Positions 1 through 7,020 of a stretch of 13,118 bases of DNA are shown in pieces. The translations under genes were made by a program, and so were the position numbers. Below the pieces are notes generated by a model. It saw only the letters and a list, made by a program, of their open reading frames with translations, ran no database searches and was not told where the DNA came from. The stretch is from Clostridia bacterium (GTDB taxonomy: Bacteria > Bacillota > Clostridia > Christensenellales > UBA1242). Each line of letters begins with the position of its first letter. Positions within the stretch are counted from its first letter, which is position 1. Location: the NCBI GenBank assembly GCA_017399515.1, contig JAFQBZ010000153.1, forward strand, positions 1-13,118, written 5' to 3'.

Positions 1-75
1 AATATTGAATGCTGGAATAGCATAGCCTTCTGCAAGTGCTTTTTCGAGCATGTGTTTGGTATTTACAAGTGCCAT
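1..75 (-). CDS. fba: Class II fructose-bisphosphate aldolase, N-terminal 25 residues (partial)
   Basis: Reading the minus strand from 75 gives an ATG followed by an open frame that runs off the window edge. The peptide begins MALVNTKHMLEKALAEGYAI and continues to PAFNI. This is the characteristic start of zinc-dependent class II aldolases, which have an MxLVxxxxML opening and a GYAxxAFN motif at the end of the first helix. The enzyme cleaves fructose 1,6-bisphosphate to glyceraldehyde 3-phosphate and dihydroxyacetone phosphate in the cytosol. The start is supported by a strong ribosome binding site, AAGGAAGGAT at 81-90, five nt upstream. Catalytic and metal-binding residues lie outside the window. 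The gene is divergent from GAPDH, the next glycolytic step. The identification rests on a short but distinctive N terminus. Confidence 0.85.
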   Translation of the reverse strand, partial: MALVNTKHMLEKALAEGYAIPAFNI

Positions 76-139
76 AAAATATCCTTCCTTACATAAAATA
101 TTGATGTGGTAATTTATTTTTGAAATTATACACAATATT

Positions 140-167
140 ATTATAGAATTTTCACAAAAATTTGCAA
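140..167 (-). promoter_or_regulatory. Probable promoter of fba
   Basis: On the minus strand TTGCAA (167-162) and a perfect TATAAT (145-140) are separated by 16 nt. A second TATAAT lies at 130-125 without a good -35 box. Either could serve the aldolase gene, leaving a leader of roughly 50-60 nt. Confidence 0.45.
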
Positions 168-182
168 ACAAATATTCAAACA

Positions 183-210
183 TTTGCTTTATTTGGTTTA
201 TTAGTATAAA
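183..210 (+). promoter_or_regulatory. Possible promoter of gap
   Basis: TATAAA at 205-210 is the best -10 candidate upstream of gap. The matching -35 position (TTTGCT, 183-188, 16 nt away) is poor, so this is the likeliest site by position rather than a strong match. It lies back to back with the fba promoter. Confidence 0.35.
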
Positions 211-248
211 ATCGAAAATGTAAACAATAATATAAAAAGGAGATTATT

Positions 249-1280
249 ATGGCAAATATTAAAGTTGCAATTAATGGATTTGGTAGAATTGGTAGACTTG
301 CATTTAGACAAATGTTCGGTGCAAAAGGTTACGAAATCGTTGCTATCAACGACCTTACAAGTCCAAAAATGCTTGCTCATCTTTTAAAATATGATTCTGC
401 TCAAGGACCATATGCACTTGCAAGCAAAGTTCAATCATCAGAAGAAGGCGCTGCTGAAGGCTGGATTGCTGTTGATGGACACAAAATTAGAATCTATGCA
501 GAAAAAGACGCAGTTAACTGCCCATGGAAAGCCCTTGGCGTTGATGTAGTTTTAGAGTGCACAGGTTTCTACACATCTAAAGAAAAATCTATGGCTCATA
601 TTCAAGCCGGTGCAAAGAAAGTTATCATTTCTGCTCCTGCTGGAAAAGACCTTCCAACAATCGTTTATTCAGTTAACGAAAAAACATTAAAGAAAACAGA
701 CACAATTATCTCTGCTGCAAGTTGCACAACAAACTGCTTGGCTCCAATGGCAAAAGCACTTAACGATGCTTTCCCAATTCAATCAGGCATCATGACAACT
801 GTTCACGCTTACACAGGTGACCAAATGGTTCTTGATGGTCCACACAGAAAGGGTGACCTTAGAAGAGCAAGAGCCGCTGCTGTTAACATTGTTCCAAACT
901 CAACAGGTGCTGCAAAGGCTATTGGTCTTGTTATTCCTGAACTTGATGGCAAACTCATCGGTTCTGCACAAAGAGTTCCTGTTCCAACAGGTTCAACAAC
1001 AATCTTAGTTGCTGTTGTTAAAGGCAAAGATGTTACTGCTGAAGCAATCAATGCTGCAATGAAGAAGCAAGCATCACCATCATTTGGTTACAACACAGAC
1101 CCAATCGTTTCTTGTGATATCATTGGAAGCACTTATGGTTCAATCTTTGATGCAACTCAAACAATGGTTACAAAAGTTGCTGAAGATCTTTATCAAGTTC
1201 AAGTTGTTGCTTGGTATGACAACGAAAACTCTTACACATCACAAATGGTAAGAACAATTAAATATTTTGCTGAATTATAA
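249..1280 (+). CDS. gap: NAD-dependent glyceraldehyde-3-phosphate dehydrogenase, type I
   Basis: The 343-residue length is typical for the family. The enzyme oxidises and phosphorylates glyceraldehyde 3-phosphate to 1,3-bisphosphoglycerate with NAD in cytosolic glycolysis. The N terminus has the Rossmann motif INGFGRIGR (residues 8-16). Asp35 in INDL sits where NAD-type enzymes bind the adenosine ribose, so NAD rather than NADP is expected. The catalytic cysteine is Cys159 in SAASCTTN and its partner is His186 in TTVHAYT. The closing WYDNENSY motif is at 322-329. The ATG has a good ribosome binding site, AAAAAGGAG, about 7 nt upstream. The gene is a single unit with its own terminator and stands divergent from aldolase, so the two are probably co-regulated through the shared 173-bp intergenic region. 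No truncation or missing residue is seen. Confidence 0.97.
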   Translation: MANIKVAINGFGRIGRLAFRQMFGAKGYEIVAINDLTSPKMLAHLLKYDSAQGPYALASKVQSSEEGAAEGWIAVDGHKIRIYAEKDAVNCPWKALGVDVVLECTGFYTSKEKSMAHIQAGAKKVIISAPAGKDLPTIVYSVNEKTLKKTDTIISAASCTTNCLAPMAKALNDAFPIQSGIMTTVHAYTGDQMVLDGPHRKGDLRRARAAAVNIVPNSTGAAKAIGLVIPELDGKLIGSAQRVPVPTGSTTILVAVVKGKDVTAEAINAAMKKQASPSFGYNTDPIVSCDIIGSTYGSIFDATQTMVTKVAEDLYQVQVVAWYDNENSYTSQMVRTIKYFAEL

Positions 1281-1300
1281 TAAAATTTAAACAAATAAAT

Positions 1301-1326
1301 AAGCCACCCACAGGGTGGCTTTTTTG
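1301..1326 (+). terminator. Rho-independent terminator of gap
   Basis: A perfect 9-bp stem (AAGCCACCC / GGGTGGCTT) with an ACA loop runs into a T tract. It starts 20 nt after the gap stop codon. Confidence 0.95.
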
Positions 1327-1337
1327 TTGTCAAAACA

Positions 1338-1366
1338 TTGAAAAACATTTAATATAATGGTATAAT
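1338..1366 (+). promoter_or_regulatory. Extended -10 promoter of the zinc-ribbon membrane protein gene
   Basis: TTGAAA (1338-1343) and TATAAT (1361-1366) are 17 nt apart, and TGG immediately before the -10 box gives an extended -10 element. Transcription would start near 1373, giving a leader of about 18 nt. Confidence 0.8.
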
Positions 1367-1390
1367 GTAATAGTTCTAAAGAGGATAACT

Positions 1391-2545
1391 ATGATTGATA
1401 ATTTTAATATTGAAATAAATGATAATGAGAAAATTAAGAGAATCAAAAAAAGCAATTTAATTGTTAGGCTTTCAATTCTTGGTGCATTTTTGCTTACTGT
1501 TTTGATTTCTGCAATAGTGGTTTTTGCCGGGTCAAATAAGCAAATTGTGGGGATTGGAAATAATAGTGGCTCTAGATATATTAATGGTGCAAACTATATT
1601 TATCAAGAAATCCATTTGACTAACTTAAAAAATGACGGTTCAACTGAAATCATTTATGCAAGTGATTTTAAATTTAAACTTTATGGAAATGAATATGTTG
1701 GCGAGTTTATTTCAACCGGAAACATTGCAAATGCTTCAAACAAATATGAACTTGTGCATAATGATAACGACCAATATTTCGCGGTTTACTTTAAAATGAA
1801 CTATCTTGGTGATGGTAAATTTTATTACAATGATGAAGTGTTAGGTGTTATTTCAAACGATGATAGATGGTATAATTTTGGCTCAGCGGCAATTATTGAA
1901 TTTTTAATTTTTGGCTTTATTTTTGGTTTTGTCAGTGCAAAACTCAGTGGCAGACTTTATCCAAAAAATGGCGAAAAATACAAAAAAATTAATGAAAATG
2001 TTGCACAAAAACTTAAAGGTTTAAAATTTAACACCACAAAAACATTTGCGCTTTCTGGCAGAAAGTCAGGTTCGACTGACATTGAAAAAATGCAGGTGTT
2101 TGTTGATGGAAAAAACAAAAAACTTGCACTTGTTGATTATGACAAACTTGTTTGCAAAGTGGTTGATTATAAAGATGTTGTCAGTTATAAACTTATTGAA
2201 AAGAATGGAACTGATATTAATTCACAACTTCATTTCAGCATTATTTTAGACTCGGCTTACACCACCACCTCAAGCAGAGAAGTTTGCAAAAAATTGCAAC
2301 TTGTGTTTGTGTTAAATGACGAAGAAGATTCAACACTCATCTATGAACTTGTTAAATCAAGCATTGGAATTGATAGTGAAAGATATAAAAGACTTTCAAA
2401 AGAATTGATTGAACTTACAGCATTTTTAGATATCGTTGAAAAGAACACACCAAAAGATAAACGCTTTGTTTATTGCAAACATTGTGGAACTAAAAATGAT
2501 TATGACGCAAAAAATTGTTCATCTTGCGGTGCAGCAATTGACTAA
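1391..2545 (+). CDS. Two-TM membrane protein with C-terminal zinc ribbon, function unknown
   Basis: This 384-residue protein belongs to no family I can name. It has a short cytoplasmic N terminus, a membrane segment at about 23-47, and a polar domain of about 115 residues (48-163) predicted outside the cell. A second membrane segment lies at about 166-185, followed by a cytoplasmic region of about 200 residues. Residues 210-330 alternate beta-like strands with one helix and could be a PH-like domain, which is inference only. The C terminus is a clear zinc ribbon with Cys362, Cys365, Cys376 and Cys379 (C-x2-C-x10-C-x2-C). The start has AAAGAGG at 1378-1384, six nt before the ATG. The gene is monocistronic, with its own promoter and terminator, so context says little. 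It could be a membrane sensor or scaffold, but no enzymatic motif is visible. Confidence 0.85.
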   Translation: MIDNFNIEINDNEKIKRIKKSNLIVRLSILGAFLLTVLISAIVVFAGSNKQIVGIGNNSGSRYINGANYIYQEIHLTNLKNDGSTEIIYASDFKFKLYGNEYVGEFISTGNIANASNKYELVHNDNDQYFAVYFKMNYLGDGKFYYNDEVLGVISNDDRWYNFGSAAIIEFLIFGFIFGFVSAKLSGRLYPKNGEKYKKINENVAQKLKGLKFNTTKTFALSGRKSGSTDIEKMQVFVDGKNKKLALVDYDKLVCKVVDYKDVVSYKLIEKNGTDINSQLHFSIILDSAYTTTSSREVCKKLQLVFVLNDEEDSTLIYELVKSSIGIDSERYKRLSKELIELTAFLDIVEKNTPKDKRFVYCKHCGTKNDYDAKNCSSCGAAID

Positions 2546-2551
2546 TGAAAG

Positions 2552-2579
2552 GAAAGGGTTTCAAGCCCTTTCTTTTTTT
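2552..2579 (+). terminator. Rho-independent terminator
   Basis: The stem GAAAGGG / CCCTTTC (2552-2558 and 2566-2572) has a 7-nt loop and is followed by a T run. It begins seven nt after the stop codon of the zinc-ribbon membrane protein gene. Confidence 0.92.
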
Positions 2580-2617
2580 ATGCATAAATTTAAAACTAAA
2601 TTTTTTAAAATTTTTTA

Positions 2618-2646
2618 TTGACAATTTAAAACAGTTGTTGTATTAT
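2618..2646 (+). promoter_or_regulatory. Strong promoter of the ytrA-like/ABC operon
   Basis: A consensus TTGACA (2618-2623) and TATTAT (2641-2646) are separated by exactly 17 nt, preceded by an A/T-rich stretch resembling an UP element. A promoter this strong ahead of a repressor gene suggests that regulation is by repression. Confidence 0.85.
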
Positions 2647-2666
2647 TGTGTTAGTTAAGTGATACA
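2639..2666 (+). promoter_or_regulatory. Candidate operator for the GntR/YtrA-type repressor
   Basis: TGTATTA (2639-2645) and TGATACA (2660-2666) form an inverted repeat with one mismatch and a 14-nt spacer. It covers the -10 box and the predicted start site (~2653). Autoregulation through such inverted repeats is usual for YtrA-type regulators. The assignment here is inferred from position and symmetry only. Confidence 0.4.
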
Positions 2667-2698
2667 GTGAAATATAAATTGTGTCAAAGGGAATAGAC

Positions 2699-3058
2699 AT
2701 GGGATATAATTTTTCAAATGATAAACCGATATTTTTGCAACTTGCAGATGTGATTAAAAGTGACATTGTGAGTGGTAAATTTAAAATAACAGAAAAACTT
2801 CCATCGGTGCGTGACTTTGCTTTTTTATATGGGGTGAATCCAAACACCGTTCAAAAGGCGCTTCAAATTTTAGAAGATGATGGGCTTATTGTGACCGACA
2901 GAACGAATGGAAAATTTGTTGCAGGAAGCACTGAAAAAATTGAAGCACAAAAATCAAAAACAATAACGCAAGAAATTGATTTGTTTATTGAAAAAATGAA
3001 ATCACTTGGGCTTGGGCTTGATGAAATTAAAAATTTAATAAATAACAGGGGAGAGTAA
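2699..3058 (+). CDS. GntR-family transcriptional regulator, YtrA subfamily
   Basis: The 119-residue protein is an N-terminal winged helix-turn-helix (about 9-76) followed by a short helical tail. This small-effector-domain architecture defines the YtrA subfamily. Recognisable landmarks are PIFLQLADVIKSDIVSGKF, LPSVRDFA, the recognition-helix region VNPNTVQKAL (46-55) and the wing GLIVTDRTNGKFV. I chose ATG 2699 because AAAGGGA lies six nt upstream. A GTG at 2681 is in frame but would add six residues that the family does not have. The stop is two nt from the next start, and the AGGGGAGAG serving the ABC gene lies at the end of this reading frame, so the two are translated together. Members of this subfamily repress their own ABC operons and often respond to cell-envelope stress. 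The signal here is unknown. Confidence 0.9.
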   Translation: MGYNFSNDKPIFLQLADVIKSDIVSGKFKITEKLPSVRDFAFLYGVNPNTVQKALQILEDDGLIVTDRTNGKFVAGSTEKIEAQKSKTITQEIDLFIEKMKSLGLGLDEIKNLINNRGE

Positions 3059-3060
3059 AA

Positions 3061-3762
3061 ATGAGCATTATTTTAGAATATAAAAATGTAAATAAAAACT
3101 TTGCTGAAAAAGAAGTTTTGAAAGATGTGAACTTAAAAATTGAATCAAACAAAATTGTTGGGCTTCTTGGAAAAAATGGAAGTGGAAAATCAACACTTTT
3201 CAAACTTGCAAATGATTTGCTTGTGCCAACAAGTGGAGAGATTTTGATTGATGGAAAACCCGTTTCAGTTGAAAGCAAAAATATAGTTTCATATCTTCCA
3301 GAGCGTTCATATTTAGAACCTAATTTAAAGGTTAGCGATGCAATTAAAGTTTTTGAAACTTTTTATGAAGATTTTGATAGCAAAAAAGCAGAAGAACTTT
3401 TAAAAGACCTTGAACTTGACCGTGAAATGCAACTTTCAAAAATGAGCAAGGGCATGAAAGAAAAAGTTCAACTTGTGCTTGTTATGAGCAGAAAGGCAAA
3501 AATCTACATTTTAGACGAACCTCTTGGTGGTGTTGACCCAGCAAGCAGAGATTACATTTTGCAAACCATTCTCAAAAACTTTGATGAAAATGCAACACTT
3601 TTAATTTCAACACATATGGTTGCTGACATTGAAAAGATTTTAGACGAAGTTATTTTCATTGATAATGGCAAAATTGTGCTTCAAGAAAATGCTGATGAAC
3701 TTCGCGTTAAAGAAAAGGGTTCAATCGATGAAATTTTCAGGAGGAAATTCTATGTTAAGTAA
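3061..3762 (+). CDS. ABC transporter ATP-binding protein (YtrB-like)
   Basis: This 233-residue single nucleotide-binding domain has all the expected motifs in order. They are Walker A GKNGSGKST (37-45), a Q-loop region around YLPERSYL (78-85), the signature LSKMSKGMKEK (125-135; the MSKGM variant is common in this subgroup rather than LSGGQ), Walker B IYILDEP with Glu153, the D-loop GGVDP, and the H-loop STH with His185. It should power the permease encoded next. Its 3' end overlaps the permease start by 11 nt, so coupled translation is likely. The operon order of YtrA-type regulator, ATPase and ABC-2-like permease matches known stress or antibiotic-response exporters. The substrate cannot be deduced. 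Confidence 0.93.
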   Translation: MSIILEYKNVNKNFAEKEVLKDVNLKIESNKIVGLLGKNGSGKSTLFKLANDLLVPTSGEILIDGKPVSVESKNIVSYLPERSYLEPNLKVSDAIKVFETFYEDFDSKKAEELLKDLELDREMQLSKMSKGMKEKVQLVLVMSRKAKIYILDEPLGGVDPASRDYILQTILKNFDENATLLISTHMVADIEKILDEVIFIDNGKIVLQENADELRVKEKGSIDEIFRRKFYVK

Positions 3763-4537
3763 ACTTTTAAAAAGAGATTTAAAAAAGAATATGCGCTGGA
3801 TGTGGATTTTGTTTGTGGGCACAATTGTGCTTGCGGCAGTGACAAGGGGCGTAAAAGAACTTGGAGAAAATGTTGCATTTTTCAAAGTTGTTGGAATTTT
3901 TCTTGAAGGCGTGTTTTATGGCCTTGCGGTGAACCTTATCATTCAACCATTTTTGAGAAATTTCTTAAATTTTCATAAGTCATTTTATAGTGATGAATCA
4001 TATTTAACCCACACACTTCCGGTTACAAAAAATGCACTTATAAATTCAAAATATTTAACAGCACTCATTGAAATTGTTGCTGGCTTTGCTTCACTTATTG
4101 TTTCAATTTTAATTATGTATGCTGGTCCAAATTTCACAAAAACATTAAAACTTTTGTTATCAACAGTCATCACAGGTGAGTTTTCAGTTGCACTTGCAAT
4201 TATTGGTATTGTTGCGCTTATTATTGTTGAGTTTTTGATGTTTATTTCAATTATTGATTTTTCAATCATTATTGGTTTTAGAGCAAAAGACAGAAAAATT
4301 TTAAAAACATTTTTAATCACATTAGGCATATCATTTGCGGCAATCACAGTGCTCTTTATTTGTCTTCTTATTGTTTTTAGCATAAACGGAGTCAAACTCA
4401 CAACAACTTCACTTGTGATTTCAGGTTCAGCATTTATGAGTGTGCTTGTTTCAGCCATTGTGATTTATATTGCGGTTGTGGTTTTGTTCTATTTCCTTGC
4501 AAAAAGAGAATTTAACAAAGGCGTTAATGTTGACTAA
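3752..4537 (+). CDS. ABC-2-like permease of the YtrA-type operon
   Basis: The 261-residue membrane protein has about six predicted segments, roughly at 15-31, 44-66, 101-123, 145-172, 185-210 and 220-250. The positively charged N terminus (KLLKRDLKKN) fits a cytoplasmic start. The loop SDESYLTHTLPVTKNALINS (80-99) resembles the DExYLTxTLPV motif of Clostridial ABC-2-type permeases. The start at 3752 is fixed by AGGAGG at 3739-3744, seven nt upstream, inside the ATPase gene. The frame is open further upstream to 3659, but that portion is a shadow of the ATPase coding sequence. It would pair with the preceding ATPase as a homodimer or with another subunit. No substrate-binding protein gene is present, consistent with an exporter. 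Transported substrate unknown. Confidence 0.88.
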   Translation: MLSKLLKRDLKKNMRWMWILFVGTIVLAAVTRGVKELGENVAFFKVVGIFLEGVFYGLAVNLIIQPFLRNFLNFHKSFYSDESYLTHTLPVTKNALINSKYLTALIEIVAGFASLIVSILIMYAGPNFTKTLKLLLSTVITGEFSVALAIIGIVALIIVEFLMFISIIDFSIIIGFRAKDRKILKTFLITLGISFAAITVLFICLLIVFSINGVKLTTTSLVISGSAFMSVLVSAIVIYIAVVVLFYFLAKREFNKGVNVD

Positions 4538-4545
4538 AAAAAATG

Positions 4546-4574
4546 GAAAGGGGAATAACCCCTTTCTTTTTTTT
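4546..4574 (+). terminator. Rho-independent terminator of the ytrA-like/ABC operon
   Basis: A perfect 8-bp stem GAAAGGGG / CCCCTTTC with an AATAA loop is followed by eight T residues. It begins nine nt after the permease stop codon. Confidence 0.95.
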
Positions 4575-4604
4575 GCGTAATTAATTTTTAATTTTATGCA
4601 AAAT

Positions 4605-4631
4605 AAAAACCACCAAATTTTGGTGGTTTTT
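4605..4631 (-). terminator. Terminator of the SDR gene (likely bidirectional)
   Basis: Symmetric arms AAAAACCACCAAA (4605-4617) and TTTGGTGGTTTTT (4619-4631) form a hairpin with A and T runs on both sides, so it can terminate either strand. It lies 13 nt beyond the SDR stop codon. Confidence 0.9.
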
Positions 4632-4644
4632 GTATGTTTATTGA

Positions 4645-5445
4645 TTATGGACGAAGACCAAGTCCACCTTCAAGTGTAACAGTTTCACCGGTCATAAACT
4701 TGAAGTCTGGTGAAGCAAGCCCGACGCAAACTCTTCCAATTTCAAGTTCGCTGTCACCAAAGTGTCCAATTGGTGGAGTTTTTACATTTGCTTTAAATGC
4801 ATCTGGATATTCATTTGCAAACTTTTCAAGTTGTGCTGTCCAAGCGAGTGGGCAAACAATGTTGACATTAATGTTGTCTTTAGCCCATTCTGTTGCAGCA
4901 ACCCTTGAAAGTCCACGAATGCCTTCTTTTGCAGCAGCGTATGCACATTGACCGAAGTTTCCAAAAAGTCCAGCACCTGAAGCAAAGTTGATAACAGAAC
5001 CTTGAGTTGCTTTAAGGTGAGGGTAGCACGCCTTCATATAATAGAAAGTTGCATAAAGCCCTGAATACAATGCAAGGTTAAATTGGTCGGTTGTGTGGTT
5101 TTCAAGTGTAACGCCTGAAGCAGATGCTTGTGCGTTATTGATAAGCACATCAATTCTTCCAAACTTTTTCATTGTTTCAGCCACAACCATATTTGCAACG
5201 GCTTCGTTGTCAGCACCTGCATTGATGTCTGCAACAAGTGTTAAAACCTTAACTTTATAATTTTTTTCAAGTTCTGCTTTTGCATCAAGAAGTTTTTGTT
5301 CGTTTCTTCCTGTAATTACAAGGTTTGCACCTTCTTTTGCGTAAGCAGTTGCGATTCCGTATCCAATAGAACCACATTTTCCATCACTAAGCACGGCTCT
5401 GCCTGCACCTGTGATAATGGCGGTTTTGCCTTTTAAAAATCCCAT
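4645..5445 (-). CDS. Short-chain dehydrogenase/reductase (SDR), substrate unknown
   Basis: This 266-residue cytosolic NAD(P)-dependent oxidoreductase has Ser156, Tyr169 and Lys173 (YAAAK) as the classical SDR triad. It has an NNAQ variant (103-106) of the usual NNAG and a C-terminal TGETVTLEGG. The cofactor motif is unusual: TGAG (12-15) is separated from GSIGYGIA (25-32) by nine residues (RAVLSDGKC). In that spacing and in its MGFLKGK opening it recalls FabI-type enoyl reductases, but the active site is classical. The start at 5445 is chosen because AAGGAG lies about nine nt upstream. The frame continues to 5508, but that extension is the promoter and leader. It is a single-gene unit with its own promoter and terminator. 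It may be a ketoreductase of lipid, sugar or steroid metabolism, and neither the sequence nor its neighbours decide this. Confidence 0.9.
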   Translation of the reverse strand: MGFLKGKTAIITGAGRAVLSDGKCGSIGYGIATAYAKEGANLVITGRNEQKLLDAKAELEKNYKVKVLTLVADINAGADNEAVANMVVAETMKKFGRIDVLINNAQASASGVTLENHTTDQFNLALYSGLYATFYYMKACYPHLKATQGSVINFASGAGLFGNFGQCAYAAAKEGIRGLSRVAATEWAKDNINVNIVCPLAWTAQLEKFANEYPDAFKANVKTPPIGHFGDSELEIGRVCVGLASPDFKFMTGETVTLEGGLGLRP

Positions 5446-5479
5446 AATAAATTCTCCTTTTTTATTGTTTACAATTTTG

Positions 5480-5508
5480 ATTATAAATAAAACAACATTT
5501 ATTAGCAA
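5480..5508 (-). promoter_or_regulatory. Promoter of the SDR gene
   Basis: On the minus strand TTGCTA (5508-5503) and a perfect TATAAT (5485-5480) are 17 nt apart, 35 nt before the ATG. The site is divergent from the promoter of the 470-residue protein gene. Confidence 0.75.
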
Positions 5509-5546
5509 ATAAATTACGCACGAAAATGACTTATTTTAATATTCTA

Positions 5547-5575
5547 TTGAAAAAGAATTTTATTTATGCTATAAT
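5547..5575 (+). promoter_or_regulatory. Extended -10 promoter of the 470-residue protein gene
   Basis: TTGAAA (5547-5552), a 17-nt spacer and TATAAT (5570-5575) preceded by TGC form an extended -10 promoter. It has the same layout as the site at 1338-1366. Predicted start is near 5582. Confidence 0.82.
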
Positions 5576-5604
5576 TATATTATCAAAACTATGGGAGTTA
5601 AATC

Positions 5605-7017
5605 ATGAAAGAAGGATTAAACCTTGACGGCATTAAACTTGCACTTAAATTAAAGTTTGAAAAAGTTAAACCATTTGTTGAAAAAGAATATAAAAGACCT
5701 GCTGAAGCAAAAGCACCTTATGTGTCTGCAGAGTGTCCTGAAAAACTTAAACCGCTTGCGGAAAGACTTGTGGCTATTCAAACTTTAAACGGTGAAATTA
5801 AAACTGAAGACATTGAAAAGAATGATGTTTATAAAATCAAAGATATGTCGAGAGAGCCATATAAGTTGTCGTTTAGAGATGCCATTTCATTTATGGTTGA
5901 AAATGCTTACTTTGTTGACTTTGATGTGGTTAATGCAAGGCACATTTTAAAATTTTTAAATGAGTTCGAAGAAATATATAACAAATTTTACGCACAAAAT
6001 GGGGCAGTTCCTTTAAACGCTTTTAGTGATGAAACAAGACTCTTTATTAAAAATTTGAAATCAGGCATTTCAAAAGAAGATGTTATGCGAATCATTTTAG
6101 AAGTGTATGCTCCTGAATATGCCGATGTGAAAATGGAACATCATAACTACGACCTTGTTCCAAGAGCACCTCTTGGCGATGAAGAAGTTTCAAGAATTAT
6201 TGCTGAACTTGAATCTGTTGTAAGAGAAGAGGGAACTCTTGACGCAATATTCTCAAAAAAATATGAGCCATATTTCAAAAAACTTTGTGAAAGATTAAAA
6301 CTTTCAGGTCACACTTTCCATTCATTTGTAACAAAGCATACTGATTTTGATTATACCTTATGTTTCAAGTGTGACATTGTTAAAGCAACTCGCAAAATGA
6401 TTGAGGGTTATTACGACACTTATGGCACAACTGTGGGCATTCAATATAAAGACCCTTATCTTTATAACAAAATTGAACTTGCAAAAGAAGTTTTGGGTGT
6501 TTACACAATCAGTGAAGTGCTTGAAGAGATGGGTATTGAAAGTGACAACTATGACACTTCAAAACACATACTTTCTGCAGAAGTTATTGCGATGCGTGAA
6601 AAGGCACTTTTTGAAAAACTTGAAAAGATTTACCCTGACAAATTTATCACTTTAAAATCAAGCATAAACGAAAGTGAACTTTATGAAGAATTATTGTTTT
6701 TGGCAAGGCGAAGAAAGTTTGCAAATGTTAATGACTATCTTGCAACGAAAGGCTTTTCAAGAGATTTAAACTATAACGCAAAAGTTAATAGAAATATGTA
6801 TTTAAGCGAAAGAGATATCGTTCATTACGGATTTTTAAAATTTTGCAAATCACCTGAAGATGTTGAATCAAGACTTGCTGAAAATGGTGTGGTTCTTGCT
6901 GACCCTTATGTGAGTTTGGGAATATACAGAAAACTTGCATTTGACGGCATTGACAGTGAATTTAAAACAAAGTCAAAATCAGCAATAAACAAAAATATGT
7001 TCAGTTCATTATCTTAA
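5605..7017 (+). CDS. Conserved-looking 470-residue protein, function unknown, with internal repeats
   Basis: I do not recognise this protein. It is predicted soluble and mostly helical, with no signal peptide or membrane segment. Residues 286-314 (LYNKIELAKEVLG... ending ESD) and 359-387 (LYEELLFLARRRK... ending SRD) align as a repeat with the pattern LY-x(5-6)-LA, then V/I-x-x-x-L-x-x-x-G. A weaker third copy may lie at 404-434 (SPEDVESRLAENGV). These resemble small helical, possibly nucleic-acid-binding, units. Around 236-256 there is a cluster of His and Cys (GHTFHS, KHTDFDY, CFKC) that could bind metal. The start has GGGAG seven nt before the ATG. The gene is monocistronic, with a strong promoter and terminator, and divergent from the SDR. 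No catalytic motif known to me is visible. Confidence 0.85.
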   Translation: MKEGLNLDGIKLALKLKFEKVKPFVEKEYKRPAEAKAPYVSAECPEKLKPLAERLVAIQTLNGEIKTEDIEKNDVYKIKDMSREPYKLSFRDAISFMVENAYFVDFDVVNARHILKFLNEFEEIYNKFYAQNGAVPLNAFSDETRLFIKNLKSGISKEDVMRIILEVYAPEYADVKMEHHNYDLVPRAPLGDEEVSRIIAELESVVREEGTLDAIFSKKYEPYFKKLCERLKLSGHTFHSFVTKHTDFDYTLCFKCDIVKATRKMIEGYYDTYGTTVGIQYKDPYLYNKIELAKEVLGVYTISEVLEEMGIESDNYDTSKHILSAEVIAMREKALFEKLEKIYPDKFITLKSSINESELYEELLFLARRRKFANVNDYLATKGFSRDLNYNAKVNRNMYLSERDIVHYGFLKFCKSPEDVESRLAENGVVLADPYVSLGIYRKLAFDGIDSEFKTKSKSAINKNMFSSLS

Positions 7018-7020
7018 AAA

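Noticed and set aside
164..187. GCAAA...TTTGC inverted repeat between fba and gap as an operator
   Set aside because: The five-base arms in A/T-rich sequence are too short to separate from chance.
2681..2698. GTG at 2681 as start of the GntR-type gene
   Set aside because: ATG 2699 has AAAGGGA at proper spacing and gives the N terminus expected for YtrA-type proteins. The six extra residues would overlap that ribosome binding site.
3659..3751. Upstream extension of the permease frame
   Set aside because: It lies wholly within the ATPase coding sequence. AGGAGG at 3739-3744 clearly sets the start at 3752.
3985..4458. Minus-strand open frame opposite the permease
   Set aside because: It is a long antisense frame caused by the biased codons of a membrane protein, with no promoter or ribosome binding site.
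4634..4951. Plus-strand open frame opposite the SDR
   Set aside because: It lies antisense to a well-supported SDR with intact catalytic residues and begins inside a terminator region.
5446..5508. Hydrophobic N-terminal extension of the SDR that looks like a signal peptide
   Set aside because: It covers the SDR promoter and ribosome binding site. The family starts with the MGFLKGK-type sequence just after an AAGGAG.
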